The notes under the pieces were generated by a model, which was not told where the DNA came from, searched no databases, and saw nothing but the letters and a program-made list of their open reading frames with translations. Of a stretch of DNA of 64,000 bases, positions 50,632-58,577 are shown piece after piece. Source of the DNA: Hymenobacter metallilatus (GTDB lineage: Bacteria > Bacteroidota > Bacteroidia > Cytophagales > Hymenobacteraceae). Made by a program: the position numbers and the translations under genes. The stretch lies in assembly GCF_003944705.1 (NCBI RefSeq), contig NZ_RWIS01000015.1, positions 1 to 64,000 on the forward strand, written 5' to 3'. Positions within the stretch are counted from its first letter, which is position 1. Every line of letters begins with the position of its first letter.

Positions 50632-51588
50632 ATGAAAGACTTTCCCTACACCGAATCGAAGGATACCCGCAGCGGCTTTGGCGCTGGCTTGCAGGAGTTG
50701 GGCCGCACCAACCCCAACGTGGTAGCCCTCTGCGCCGACCTCATCGGCTCGCTCAAGATGGATGCCTTCATCAAGGATAACCCTGAGCGGTTTTTCCAGG
50801 TGGGTATTGCCGAGGCCAACATGATGGGCCTGGCCGCCGGCCTCACCATTGGTGGTAAGATTCCTTTCACGGGCACTTTCGCCAACTTCAGCACCGGCCG
50901 CGTGTACGACCAGATTCGGCAGAGCATTGCCTACTCGGGCAAGAACGTGAAGATCTGCGCCTCGCATGCCGGCCTCACGCTGGGCGAAGACGGCGCTACT
51001 CACCAGATTCTGGAGGACATCGGCATGATGAAGATGCTGCCCCACATGACGGTTATCAACCCCTGCGACTACAACCAGACCAAAGCCGCCACCATTGCCA
51101 TTGCCGACTACGAAGGCCCCGTGTACCTGCGCTTCGGTCGCCCGGTAGTGCCCAACTTCACCCCCGCCGACCAGCCGTTTGAGGTAGGCAAAGGCATCGT
51201 GCTGAACGAAGGGGCCGACGTGAGCATCTTCGCCACAGGCCACCTGGTATGGAAGGCCATCCTGGCCGGCAAGCTACTGGCGGAGAAGGGCATCAACGCC
51301 GAAATTATCAACATCCACACCATCAAGCCCCTGGATGCGCAGCTGATTCTGGAATCGGCCCGCAAAACGCGCTGCGTGGTAACGGCTGAGGAGCACCAGA
51401 TGCACGGCGGCCTCGGCGACTCCATCGCCCAGCTGCTGGCCCGCGAGGAACCCCTGCCCCTGGAAATGGTAGCCGTCAACGACTCCTTCGGCGAGTCCGG
51501 CACCCCCGACCAGCTGATGGAGAAATACGGCCTCAACGAGCACGCCATTGTGGCCGCCGTGGAGAAGGTGATGAAACGCCGCAAGTAG
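50632..51588 (+). CDS. Transketolase, C-terminal subunit
   Basis: The 318-residue protein covers the pyrimidine-binding and C-terminal domains of transketolase: ADLIGSLKM, QVGIAEANMMGLAAGLTIGGKIPFTGTFANF (about 58-88) with the activating Glu, HAGLTLGEDGATHQILEDIGMM and the C-terminal EEHQMHGGLGDSIAQLL. It works with the N-terminal subunit at 46462-47364. The start at 50632 begins at MKDFPYTE, 41 bases after the right arm of the GIY-YIG-associated repeat; the longer frame begins inside the repeat. A terminator follows. Confidence 0.95.
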   Translation: MKDFPYTESKDTRSGFGAGLQELGRTNPNVVALCADLIGSLKMDAFIKDNPERFFQVGIAEANMMGLAAGLTIGGKIPFTGTFANFSTGRVYDQIRQSIAYSGKNVKICASHAGLTLGEDGATHQILEDIGMMKMLPHMTVINPCDYNQTKAATIAIADYEGPVYLRFGRPVVPNFTPADQPFEVGKGIVLNEGADVSIFATGHLVWKAILAGKLLAEKGINAEIINIHTIKPLDAQLILESARKTRCVVTAEEHQMHGGLGDSIAQLLAREEPLPLEMVAVNDSFGESGTPDQLMEKYGLNEHAIVAAVEKVMKRRK

Positions 51589-51610
51589 GTTTTAACGACT
51601 TCTCCTAAGT

Positions 51611-51649
51611 ACAACGCCCCGACTACACTTGTTGCAGTCGGGGCGTTGT
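51611..51649. terminator. Terminator after the transketolase C gene
   Basis: ACAACGCCCCGACT and AGTCGGGGCGTTGT are perfect 14-base complements with an 11-base loop. It lies between convergent genes. Confidence 0.9.
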
Positions 51650-51659
51650 GTTTACTCAT

Positions 51660-52250
51660 TCAATCGAGCCAAATTTCATCTACTCTACGCATATTCAGAT
51701 TTTCGGCTTTGTTCATTGGACCATAACTCACAAAGCGAATGCCATTGCCATACCGGAGAATGGTATACCGCTTTTCTGTCTTCTCTCCTCTATCAACACT
51801 CCAGCCATAAACGTACGGTATAGTTCTTCTGGTCTGTGTTGTATCTAATGGGCCATATTGGCTTATGACATCCGCAAAGGTGTTTGTTGGCGAAATACCT
51901 TTGGAAGTAATTATGGATGCCTTAGATCTAAACTGTATTCCAGTTATTGTCTGCTGATCCTCGGGCTTTTCTGTAGTTTCTATGGCAAATTGAACGCCTG
52001 CCTTTTGGTACTCAAGAGTATACCCATAAACGACTTGATACGAACCCGCACTACCCACGCGCCACTTGACGTGAAATTGCCGGATCATTTTCCCTCTCTT
52101 ATATCCATTACCCATTACTCGCCTGATATCCTTGAAAGTTGACCTACCTATTTGCAATCCTCGGTACAGCGAGTCACCCTGAAGCACCGTTTGGCCGTTA
52201 GCTACTGCTGCAACTGCAGTAAACAGCAGGAATAGCATTATTTTATGCAT
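51660..52250 (-). CDS. Exported protein of unknown function
   Basis: The 196-residue product has a signal peptide (about 1-20, ending VANGQ). The rest is beta-rich (VVYGYTLEYQKAGVQFAIET, ISPTNTFADVISQYGPLDTT, YTILRYGNGIRFVSYG) and recalls small exported Bacteroidota proteins of unknown role. The ATG at 52250 overlaps the stop of the upstream gene by 8 bases, so the pair is co-translated. The DNA is richer in A+T than the genes around it. Confidence 0.75.
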   Translation of the reverse strand: MHKIMLFLLFTAVAAVANGQTVLQGDSLYRGLQIGRSTFKDIRRVMGNGYKRGKMIRQFHVKWRVGSAGSYQVVYGYTLEYQKAGVQFAIETTEKPEDQQTITGIQFRSKASIITSKGISPTNTFADVISQYGPLDTTQTRRTIPYVYGWSVDRGEKTEKRYTILRYGNGIRFVSYGPMNKAENLNMRRVDEIWLD

Positions 52251-52542
52251 CAAATTCAGCGTAATGAATAATTCGATTTACCTGCTGATCTAATGTGTTA
52301 TAGTTAGCCATACCTTTTAAATCATCTATCATATCCTGTATGATAAACACCTCTAAAAAGTATTCAAACCCAGGACAGTATTTACTTGCTATTTGATCCG
52401 TTTTCCAGTCTCCCTCCTCCTCACCTATCACTACCAGCACTGCCTCTGAATTAGGCAACACCTTACCATTCACCTTTTTGACGAATATAATTGCTGCTTC
52501 ATGCTGCTCGTCAATAGCGGCAATAACTTCATTTAGCTTCAT
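52243..52542 (-). CDS. Small acidic cytoplasmic protein of unknown function
   Basis: The 99-residue protein has no signal peptide and is acidic (EVIAAIDEQHEAAIIFVKK, VVIGEEEGDWKTDQIA, FLEVFIIQDMIDDLKG). Size and acidity are like those of immunity proteins of contact-dependent toxins, but no toxin is adjacent, so this is only a possibility. It is the first gene of a pair with the exported protein, with an 8-base overlap. Confidence 0.65.
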   Translation of the reverse strand: MKLNEVIAAIDEQHEAAIIFVKKVNGKVLPNSEAVLVVIGEEEGDWKTDQIASKYCPGFEYFLEVFIIQDMIDDLKGMANYNTLDQQVNRIIHYAEFDA

Positions 52543-52644
52543 GCTTGTCTCGCTGATTTATCCTTAAAAATGGGCATGATAGTACGCTAATCGGACATGA
52601 ATATACCGATACCTACCCGCAATTATTTCAGAACGACCCGCTGC

Positions 52645-52846
52645 CTATTCAATAGCAGATGTCCCCGCCTGATCCTCCGTGCGGTGGAGTTCCTGGATGT
52701 ACCGCACCTTGAGCTGGTCGTAAAAGGTGTAGCGGGTGACGAGGTTGAAAATCAGGTTGACCAATAGTGCCGTGAGGATCAGGCGGAAGATGAATTTTAA
52801 TGACCAGAATGGACGAGATGAACGGGCTGCGGGTGACGTCTATCAA
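52645..52846 (-). pseudogene. Frameshifted remnant of a small membrane protein
   Basis: Two frames join into a plausible peptide: SPFISSILVIK in one frame (start TTG at 52846), then after an AAAA run near 52797 FIFRLILTALLVNLIFNLV and YTFYDQLKVRYIQELHRTED in another, to a TAG at 52645. One transmembrane helix followed by an amphipathic helix would result. A one-base indel or non-canonical start is required. No family is recognised. Confidence 0.3.
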
Positions 52847-52930
52847 GAAGCCGGCCGCCTTCGGTGCAGCACTTTACCCGCAACTCCTCATTTCAGGAAG
52901 GGAGGTATCAGACGGAAAACTGTTGAACGC

Positions 52931-52967
52931 ACCCCTCTCCCTGAGGAGAGGGGCTGGGGGTGAGGTC
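52931..52967. repeat. Short copy of the CTCACCCCC repeat family
   Basis: ACCCCTCTCC-CTGA-GGAGAGGGGCTGGGGGTGAGG resembles the outer arms around 32245-32488 between gltB and gltD. It immediately precedes the 3' end of the zinc-ribbon gene. Confidence 0.7.
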
Positions 52968-52971
52968 CCGC

Positions 52972-53622
52972 TTACTGTTTACTACCGCACTCGGCGCAGA
53001 ATTTCTGGCCGGGCTTTACCTCGGCGCCACAGTCGCCGCAGAACTTGCCCCGGGGCTGAGCGGCGGCGCTGGGTGTGCCGCAGCTGGGGCAGAACTTCTG
53101 GCCGGCCGCCAGCTTGCTCTGGCAGTTGGGGCACTGCGCCAGAGAGGCCGTACCCAGAAAATCGAGGTTTTGGGTGTAATCCTGCTCCCGGGTTTTGGTA
53201 TGGATTTGCTCCCGAGCAGCCTGGCGCTGCTGGGCAGCCAGCTCCTCGTGCTCATCGGGGGCACAATCTTCGCAGAGGCCGGCGCGGTGGTTCCAGCATA
53301 CATCGGGGCACACCCAGTGGCCGCAGCGGGTACACTGCTTGAAGTAGGTTTTGCCTTCCTGCACGGCCGTTTCCAGGGCATCGTCGTGGGCCTTGCCCCC
53401 AATGGCACGCTGCACGTGGTAGGCCGCCGTGCCAGCATCATAAAAATGCCCACCAAACAGGCTCCCGGCCGCCCGCATCAGCTCCCCGGCAATTCCGATT
53501 TTGTTGGGCAAGAAGCGCGACATGTGCCCATTGCGACATTTGTCGCAGTAGAATTTGAACTGGAAGCCTTTGTCGGTGCTGAGGTCGTCGTGGTTGGCGA
53601 CGAACTGAATCATGTTGCTCAT
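52972..53622 (-). CDS. Zinc-ribbon protein of unknown function
   Basis: The 216-residue protein has CxxC pairs from end to end: CDKC at 26-29, QCTRCGHWVCPDVC and LCEDC in the middle, then two double zinc ribbons (CPNCQSKLAAGQKFCPSCG and FCGDCGAEVKPGQKFCAECG) at the C-terminus. The N-terminal domain before them (about 30-90) contains a Gly/Ala-rich helical stretch. Zinc ribbons of this kind mediate protein or nucleic-acid contacts; the function is unknown. It has no signal peptide and is monocistronic. Confidence 0.85.
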   Translation of the reverse strand: MSNMIQFVANHDDLSTDKGFQFKFYCDKCRNGHMSRFLPNKIGIAGELMRAAGSLFGGHFYDAGTAAYHVQRAIGGKAHDDALETAVQEGKTYFKQCTRCGHWVCPDVCWNHRAGLCEDCAPDEHEELAAQQRQAAREQIHTKTREQDYTQNLDFLGTASLAQCPNCQSKLAAGQKFCPSCGTPSAAAQPRGKFCGDCGAEVKPGQKFCAECGSKQ

Positions 53623-53697
53623 AGCTGCGGCTGGTGGTTGCGGGAGTAGTGGAACGGGGTAAAAGTAGGGTTTCTTGAATATTATGTTGACCCAAGT

Positions 53698-54480
53698 TTA
53701 TTTCCACCAAGCCGCCCGCTCCTGCAGTTGGGCGGCTTTGTCGTTCTGATCCCAAGCCTTGCGGTAGGATTGCCAACCGTTTTGCAGGTAAGCATCAGTT
53801 GGACTAAACTCTCCCACTCCTTGGTCTAACGGTCCGCTGTTCGGAACACGGTTGTTGCCCCAGTTGCAGCGTTTGGTCCGGCCGGTTTTATAGGACTGCC
53901 AAGTACCCACAAACTGGTTATTAGCGTAGCCATCCGAGAAATTTTCCAGGTCATTGTACCATAGCTTACCGGCTTTGTCCTGGTACCACTGCGTGTACAC
54001 AATCCCCCGAAACACACCATTAGTGGCCTGGCTTTCCGGCTCCCACAACTCATATTCAGCCAGCACAATACCGGCTTTCACGGCATCCGATGGAACATCA
54101 TCGAGGGTGCGGGGGAGCCGCTTGTTCTCCCGGACATGTACCACTGTAAAGCTTCCCTGAAACGGCGCAACTGTAGCGCGCACTTGTGATTTTCCGGTTA
54201 CCACGTAGCGGCCGGGTTTCTGCGCATCAGGATGTATCGTGAGTAGCTTCACCCGCAACCGCTGATAGTCGCTGCCAATAAAGCCAAACGTCGTTTCAGG
54301 CTCCGAATGCAGCCAGACGCCGGCAAACGACCGGGATGCATAGCGTGCCACCTGCTCTGTTGGCATCAAGTCGGGGCTGGTCAGGATATGGCGGCGGTAC
54401 TGCTCGCTTTCCGCCGGCAACATCAGTGCGCCACTGATAAGCGTTCCACTAATAATTCTGGATACTGAGCTGAGTATCAT
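53698..54480 (-). CDS. Exported protein of unknown function
   Basis: The 260-residue product has a hydrophobic N-terminus (about 1-22), probably a signal peptide. The central region (LRVKLLTIHPDAQKPGRYVVTGKSQVRATVAPFQGSFTV) looks like a beta-barrel or lipocalin-like fold that could bind a small ligand. The C-terminus is Trp-rich (GTWQSYKTGRTKRCNWG, NGWQSYRKAWDQN). No family is recognised with confidence. I chose the ATG at 54480 over an in-frame TTG at 54492. Confidence 0.7.
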   Translation of the reverse strand: MILSSVSRIISGTLISGALMLPAESEQYRRHILTSPDLMPTEQVARYASRSFAGVWLHSEPETTFGFIGSDYQRLRVKLLTIHPDAQKPGRYVVTGKSQVRATVAPFQGSFTVVHVRENKRLPRTLDDVPSDAVKAGIVLAEYELWEPESQATNGVFRGIVYTQWYQDKAGKLWYNDLENFSDGYANNQFVGTWQSYKTGRTKRCNWGNNRVPNSGPLDQGVGEFSPTDAYLQNGWQSYRKAWDQNDKAAQLQERAAWWK

Positions 54481-54623
54481 AATTAAAAGCAAGGCAAGAA
54501 ATAAGTGGAAATCAACGCGCTAGTATAAAGATGAATAATTTAACGCCGCAGGTTTTAAACCCTGCCCCACCCGGCTGCTCTAACCTCCTACAACCGCCGC
54601 CCTAACCCCGCCCTGCCTGCGCC

Positions 54624-55169
54624 TTGGAAGACCAGGAGATACTCGCTAAGTTTCGTGACCCCGCCGCCCGCAACGTGGCCTTCAACCAGCTGGTGCGCAA
54701 GTACCAAAGCAAGGTGTACTGGCATGTGCGCAAGATGGTGGTGGACCACGACGACGCCGACGACCTGACCCAGGACGTATTCATTAAGGTGTGGAACCAC
54801 CTGGAGAATTTCCGCCAGGATGCGTCCTTGTTCACCTGGATTTACCGCATTGCTACCAACGAGTGCCTGAGCTTTCTGGGCAGCAAGCGGCGCAAGTTCT
54901 TTCTGCCTCTCAACGACGTGGGCGCGGAGCTGACGGCCAAAATCGAAGCCGACGAAAGCCTGGCTGGCGACGAAGTGGAGTTCAAGCTGCAAAAAGCCAT
55001 CCTGCGCCTCCCCGACAAGCAACGCCTGGTGTTCAACCTGCGCTACTACGACGAGATGCCCTACGAGCAGATGGCCGAAGTAACCGGCACCAGCGTAGGT
55101 GCCCTGAAAGCCTCCTACCACCACGCCGCCAAGAAGATTGAGCAATACATCAACAGCATCACAGATTAA
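54624..55169 (+). CDS. ECF-type RNA polymerase sigma factor
   Basis: The 181-residue sigma-70-family factor of ECF type has region 2 at about 22-90 (VDHDDADDLTQDVFIKVWNHLENFRQDASLFTWIYRIATN) and region 4 at about 118-175 (LPDKQRLVFNLRYYDEMPYEQMAEVTGTSVGALKASYHHAAKKIEQYI). The only reasonable start is a TTG at 54624. It heads a set with a membrane protein and a Spy-like periplasmic protein, an arrangement typical of sigma / anti-sigma / sensor modules responding to envelope or metal stress. A repeat element lies between it and the next gene. Confidence 0.93.
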   Translation: MEDQEILAKFRDPAARNVAFNQLVRKYQSKVYWHVRKMVVDHDDADDLTQDVFIKVWNHLENFRQDASLFTWIYRIATNECLSFLGSKRRKFFLPLNDVGAELTAKIEADESLAGDEVEFKLQKAILRLPDKQRLVFNLRYYDEMPYEQMAEVTGTSVGALKASYHHAAKKIEQYINSITD

Positions 55170-55273
55170 CGTGGATTTTTGCGCGGATTTCACAGACTAT
55201 GAACTCGCTTTTTTTCCAACTGCATAAGCACATCCCAATCAGGAATCTGCGAAACCCGCGCAAAAATCCGCGT
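55169..55273. repeat. Inverted repeat, GCGGATTTTTGCGCGGATTT family
   Basis: Arms about 55169-55198 and 55244-55273 (ACGTGGATTTTTGCGCGGATTTC... and GAAACCCGCGCAAAAATCCGCGT) are largely complementary with a 45-base loop. The left arm overlaps the sigma-factor stop codon. It lies inside the presumptive operon. Confidence 0.8.
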
Positions 55274-55321
55274 CAATACATGATGCATTAAACCCAGCGG
55301 CCCCGGCCGCCTCTAACCTAT

Positions 55322-55774
55322 ATGAACAAGCCTTTTCGTCTGGATGAACACCGCCGCCGGCCCCAGCCGCCGCTGGCCCCGCCCCCGGACCGCTACTTCG
55401 AGCAGTTGCCCACGCGCCTGATGCAGCGCGTGCAGACCTCGGCCCCGAGTCCGGCGGCCTGGGGCTGGCTGTCGGCCCTATCGGCGCCGGTGCGCACGGC
55501 CCTGGCCTCGGGGGTGGTGCTGGGCGGGTTTGCGGCCTCGTTTCTGCTTAGCCCCCCGGCCACCATCCAGCCCGTGGCCACGGCCTCGCTGGCCCAGGTG
55601 TCGCGGGAGGAAATGGTGCAGTACCTGCTGGCCAGCGACCAGCGCGTAACCCTCACTGACCTGGCCGAGCTGCCCGGCGCTGCCCAGAGCGTACCGGCCG
55701 GTACGCTGCAAGCCTCGCCCGATGAGCTGCAGGACCTGCTGGACACCCAACCCACCGAAGAAACCTACTTGTAA
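55322..55774 (+). CDS. Single-pass membrane protein, possible anti-sigma factor
   Basis: The 150-residue protein has a basic/Pro-rich cytoplasmic N-terminus (1-55, with FEQLPTRLMQRVQ as a likely helix), one transmembrane helix (about 60-82) and a periplasmic tail (about 85-150) with EEMVQYLLASDQRVTLTDLAEL. Its position after an ECF sigma gene and before a Spy-like sensor suggests that it is the anti-sigma factor. It lacks an identifiable zinc-containing anti-sigma motif, so this rests on context. Confidence 0.7.
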   Translation: MNKPFRLDEHRRRPQPPLAPPPDRYFEQLPTRLMQRVQTSAPSPAAWGWLSALSAPVRTALASGVVLGGFAASFLLSPPATIQPVATASLAQVSREEMVQYLLASDQRVTLTDLAELPGAAQSVPAGTLQASPDELQDLLDTQPTEETYL

Positions 55775-55810
55775 GCCATCCTTCTACCATCCGTTTTGTT
55801 TACTCTCCCC

Positions 55811-56293
55811 ATGAAATACCTCCTTCGTAGTGCGCTGCTGCTGTGGCTGCTGGCGGCGCTGCCGGCCTCCGAGGCGGCGGCCCAGGGTGGCCTGCGTCGA
55901 CAGGAGCGCCTGAGTCAGCTCGAAAATGCCCGCATTGCCTACCTCACCGAGCAAGTAGCCCTCACCCCCGAGCAGGCCCAAAAGTTTTGGCCGCTCTACA
56001 ACGAATTCACGGCCAAGCGCCGGGAGCTGAACCGCCGCCTCCGCCAGCTGCGCCCTGTCAACACCGATGGCCTCAGCGACCAGCAGATACGGGACGGGCT
56101 GGCCCAGTCGTTTGCGCTGCGGCAGCAGGAAATAACCTTGGAAAAAGAGTATTTCGAGCGGTTCCAGCGCGTTATCAGTGTGCGGCAGGTGGGCCGGCTG
56201 GCTTTAGCCGAGCGACAGTTTACCAAAGAAGTGCTCAAGCGCGTAGCCGGCCGCCCCGGTATGCCCGCCGCGGCCGATGGTTTAGATGATTAG
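55811..56293 (+). CDS. Periplasmic Spy/CpxP-like sensor protein
   Basis: The 160-residue product has a signal peptide (about 1-25) and a helical domain with two LTxxQ-related repeats: VALTPEQAQKFWPLYNEF (about 49-66) and the later FQRVISVRQVGRLALAERQF (about 117-136). Such proteins sense metals or misfolded protein and in CnrXYH-like systems control an ECF sigma factor through an anti-sigma factor; the gene order here fits that scheme. I start at the ATG at 55811, which begins the signal peptide directly. Confidence 0.85.
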   Translation: MKYLLRSALLLWLLAALPASEAAAQGGLRRQERLSQLENARIAYLTEQVALTPEQAQKFWPLYNEFTAKRRELNRRLRQLRPVNTDGLSDQQIRDGLAQSFALRQQEITLEKEYFERFQRVISVRQVGRLALAERQFTKEVLKRVAGRPGMPAAADGLDD

Positions 56294-56353
56294 ATAATCA
56301 ACTGTCACCCCGAGCGGAGCGAGGAATTTGGGTGTATTGTTTTGTCGAAAGGC

Positions 56354-56443
56354 CGTCATGCTGAGCTTGTCGAAGCATCTCTACCGCTTCGTTGAACGAC
56401 CCTAACGAAGCGGTAGAGATGCTTCGACAAGCTCAGCATGACG
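56354..56443. repeat. Perfect 40-bp inverted repeat, ACGTCATGCTGAGC family
   Basis: Arms 56354-56393 and 56404-56443 are exact complements with a 10-base loop. An unpaired GTCACCCCGAGCGGAGCGAGGAAT half of another family precedes it at about 56304-56328. Confidence 0.95.
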
Positions 56444-56531
56444 TTCTGATTGGTTCTACTAAACAGCTTCGTAGCAACGATTCACCCAGATTCCTCTCGC
56501 CGCTTGATGCGCGGAATGTTGGAATGACAAG

Positions 56532-56589
56532 CGGCGCAGTGCCACGGCTCCCAAACCGTGGCACTGCGCCGTTTTGAGGCGTACCTTTG
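56532..56589 (+). promoter_or_regulatory. Hairpin followed by the aminotransferase promoter
   Basis: CGGCGCAGTGCCACGG (56532-56547) and its exact complement (56556-56571) form a 16-base stem followed by TTTT, a likely terminator for read-through. TACCTTTG at 56582-56589 lies only 4 bases before the ATG, suggesting a leaderless mRNA. Confidence 0.55.
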
Positions 56590-56593
56590 CCGG

Positions 56594-57787
56594 ATGCTTA
56601 CCCCCCGTCAGCTTTTCCTGCGTCACCAGGCCCAAACCTCCGATTTTCCGCTGCTGCTGGAAATTGAGCGGGCCGAGGGCGTGTATATGTACGGCCCCAA
56701 AGGCCAGCGCTACCTCGATCTGATTTCGGGCATCGGCGTGAGCAACGTGGGCCACCGCCACCCTCGCGTGCTGCAAGCTATTCAGGACCAGCTGGATAAA
56801 TACCTGCACCTGATGGTGTACGGGGAAGTGGTGCAGGCCCCGCCCGCCCGCCTGGCCCAGGCCCTCACGGCCACCCTACCCGCCCACCTCGACAATGTGT
56901 ATTTCACCAACTCGGGCACCGAGGCCGTGGAGGGCGCCCTCAAGCTGGCCAAGCGCCACACCGGCCGCCGCAAGCTGCTCAGTTGCTACAACGCCTACCA
57001 CGGCTCCACCCACGGGGCCCTCAGCATCACGGGGTCCGAAGGCTTTAAGAATGCCTTTCGGCCCCTGCTGCCCGACGTGCAGCACCTGCGCCACAACCAC
57101 TTCCCGGACCTGGCTCTTATTGACGAGCACACAGCGGCCGTGGTTATCGAAACGGTGCAGGGCGAGGCTGGCGTGCGGCTGCCCGCGCCCGGCTACCTGC
57201 CCGCCCTGCGCCAGCGCTGCACTGAGGTGGGAGCTTTGCTGATTCTGGACGAAATTCAGTCGGGGTTCGGGCGGACGGGCACGTTCTGGGCCTTCCAGCA
57301 GTTCGGCATCGAGCCCGATATTCTGCTCACGGCCAAGGGCATGGGCGGCGGGATGCCTATCGGGGCCTTCATTGCTCCCCAGCATATCATGGCCGGCTTC
57401 AAAACCGACCCGATTCTGGGCCATTGCACCACGTTTGGCGGCCACCCGGTGTCGTCCGCGGCGGCGCTGGCTACGTTGCTGGTTATTCAGGAGGAGAACC
57501 TGCTGGCGGACGTGGCCGACAAAGCGGCCCGTTTCCGGCAGCAGCTCCGGCACCCCGCCATTCGGGAAGTGCGCAACTGCGGCCTGCTGATGGCCGTGGA
57601 GTTCGACTCGTTCGAGGTGCTCAAGCCCATCATCGACCAAGCCCTCTGGCAGGAGCACATCCTCACCGACTGGTTTCTGTTCTGCGACAACTCCCTACGC
57701 ATTGCCCCACCCCTCACCATTACCTCTGAGCAGATTGACGAAGCCTGCGCAGGGCTGCTGCGGGCGGTTTCGGCAATGAAAAATTGA
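56594..57787 (+). CDS. Class III (aspartate-family) pyridoxal-phosphate aminotransferase
   Basis: The 397-residue fold-type I PLP enzyme has NSGTEAVEGALKLAK (about 106-120) as the phosphate-binding loop, YHGSTHGALSITGS near 135-148, LLILDEIQSGFGRTG with Asp219 and TAKGMGGGMPIGA with Lys248 as the PLP Schiff base. It belongs to the acetylornithine/4-aminobutyrate/ornithine aminotransferase group; the exact amino donor cannot be read. The longer frame to 56558 overlaps the promoter. The final codons lie inside an A+T-rich inverted repeat. Confidence 0.93.
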   Translation: MLTPRQLFLRHQAQTSDFPLLLEIERAEGVYMYGPKGQRYLDLISGIGVSNVGHRHPRVLQAIQDQLDKYLHLMVYGEVVQAPPARLAQALTATLPAHLDNVYFTNSGTEAVEGALKLAKRHTGRRKLLSCYNAYHGSTHGALSITGSEGFKNAFRPLLPDVQHLRHNHFPDLALIDEHTAAVVIETVQGEAGVRLPAPGYLPALRQRCTEVGALLILDEIQSGFGRTGTFWAFQQFGIEPDILLTAKGMGGGMPIGAFIAPQHIMAGFKTDPILGHCTTFGGHPVSSAAALATLLVIQEENLLADVADKAARFRQQLRHPAIREVRNCGLLMAVEFDSFEVLKPIIDQALWQEHILTDWFLFCDNSLRIAPPLTITSEQIDEACAGLLRAVSAMKN

Positions 57788-57872
57788 GAATGAAAAATTA
57801 AAAATGGGCCGTTCAAATATCTCTTTCGGGATGCTTGAACGGCCCATTTTTAATTTTTCATTCTCAATTTTT
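57779..57872. repeat. A+T-rich 38-bp inverted repeat joining two convergent genes
   Basis: Arms 57779-57816 and 57835-57872 are perfect 38-base reverse complements with an 18-base loop. The aminotransferase stop (57785-57787) is in the left arm, and the stop of the convergent TerB-like gene touches the right arm. GGGCCGTTCAA near the loop followed by T-rich sequence could terminate both transcripts. Confidence 0.93.
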
Positions 57873-58302
57873 AATTGCTATTCAACAAAGCCAGCGCGTC
57901 ATCTTTTATCTGCTCCCGCTCCATACCGTCCTTCACGCACTGCGAAATATGACGGACTAGGCGGCTGACCACCTCCTGGCGGAAGCCGAGCTTTTCGGCC
58001 ATGTCCATGCAGAAGCTGATTTCAGTGTCATCCACGATGCCGTCGGCCAGCATCATGTCTACCAGGTCGAAAATCTGGTCGAACCGCTCCGAATCGTTGT
58101 CGGGGATGATGAGGTGGATGTTGCTGCTGTTGCCCACGATGGAGCGGACTTCATCGGCCCGGAGGCCGCCCTTTTTGCCCACGGCCGCAATAAAGCTCAT
58201 TTCCCGCTCATCAATGTGGCCGTCGGCTTTGGCCAGGGCCACCAGGTTCATCAGGTGGCTTTTCACTTTACGGGTTTGCTCGTTTTCAAAGAAACCAAAC
58301 AT
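57871..58302 (-). CDS. TerB-like protein
   Basis: The 143-residue helical protein is of the TerB-like type. LVALAKADGHIDEREMSFIAAVGKKGG (about 20-46) and VDMMLADGIVDDTEISFCMDMAEKLGF (about 81-107) are the paired acidic helix-turn segments that bind metal ions in TerB-family proteins. It is cytoplasmic. TerB-like proteins are linked to tellurite resistance and stress or phage defence, but single versions like this one are common and of unknown role. Monocistronic. Confidence 0.8.
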   Translation of the reverse strand: MFGFFENEQTRKVKSHLMNLVALAKADGHIDEREMSFIAAVGKKGGLRADEVRSIVGNSSNIHLIIPDNDSERFDQIFDLVDMMLADGIVDDTEISFCMDMAEKLGFRQEVVSRLVRHISQCVKDGMEREQIKDDALALLNSN

Positions 58303-58577
58303 ACGGGCAGCTAGGTTGAGGATGGTGGGAAGTGGGGGCGGGCAGGAACAAAAAAGTACGGCCCCTGGCGGGGCCGCGGCACTACACAGGGAAGATACTC
58401 AGAGCCGGGCATTTCTCCAATACGCTGCATACGTATTCAGCCTGAAAACAGTCATTTATCGGGGTTAATTTATATTTCACGGCGTTGGCGCTTACCTTTC
58501 CCGCGGGATTTGCCACCTTTGCCCGGCCTGGCTCCGGCCAGGCTTTTGTTTGAGTACGGAAGAGTAGTTTAGAATAG

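Noticed and set aside
52960..53649. Plus-strand frame of 229 residues opposite the zinc-ribbon gene
   Set aside because: Ala/Gly/Leu-rich shadow; the opposite strand encodes regular CxxC pairs that are clearly real.
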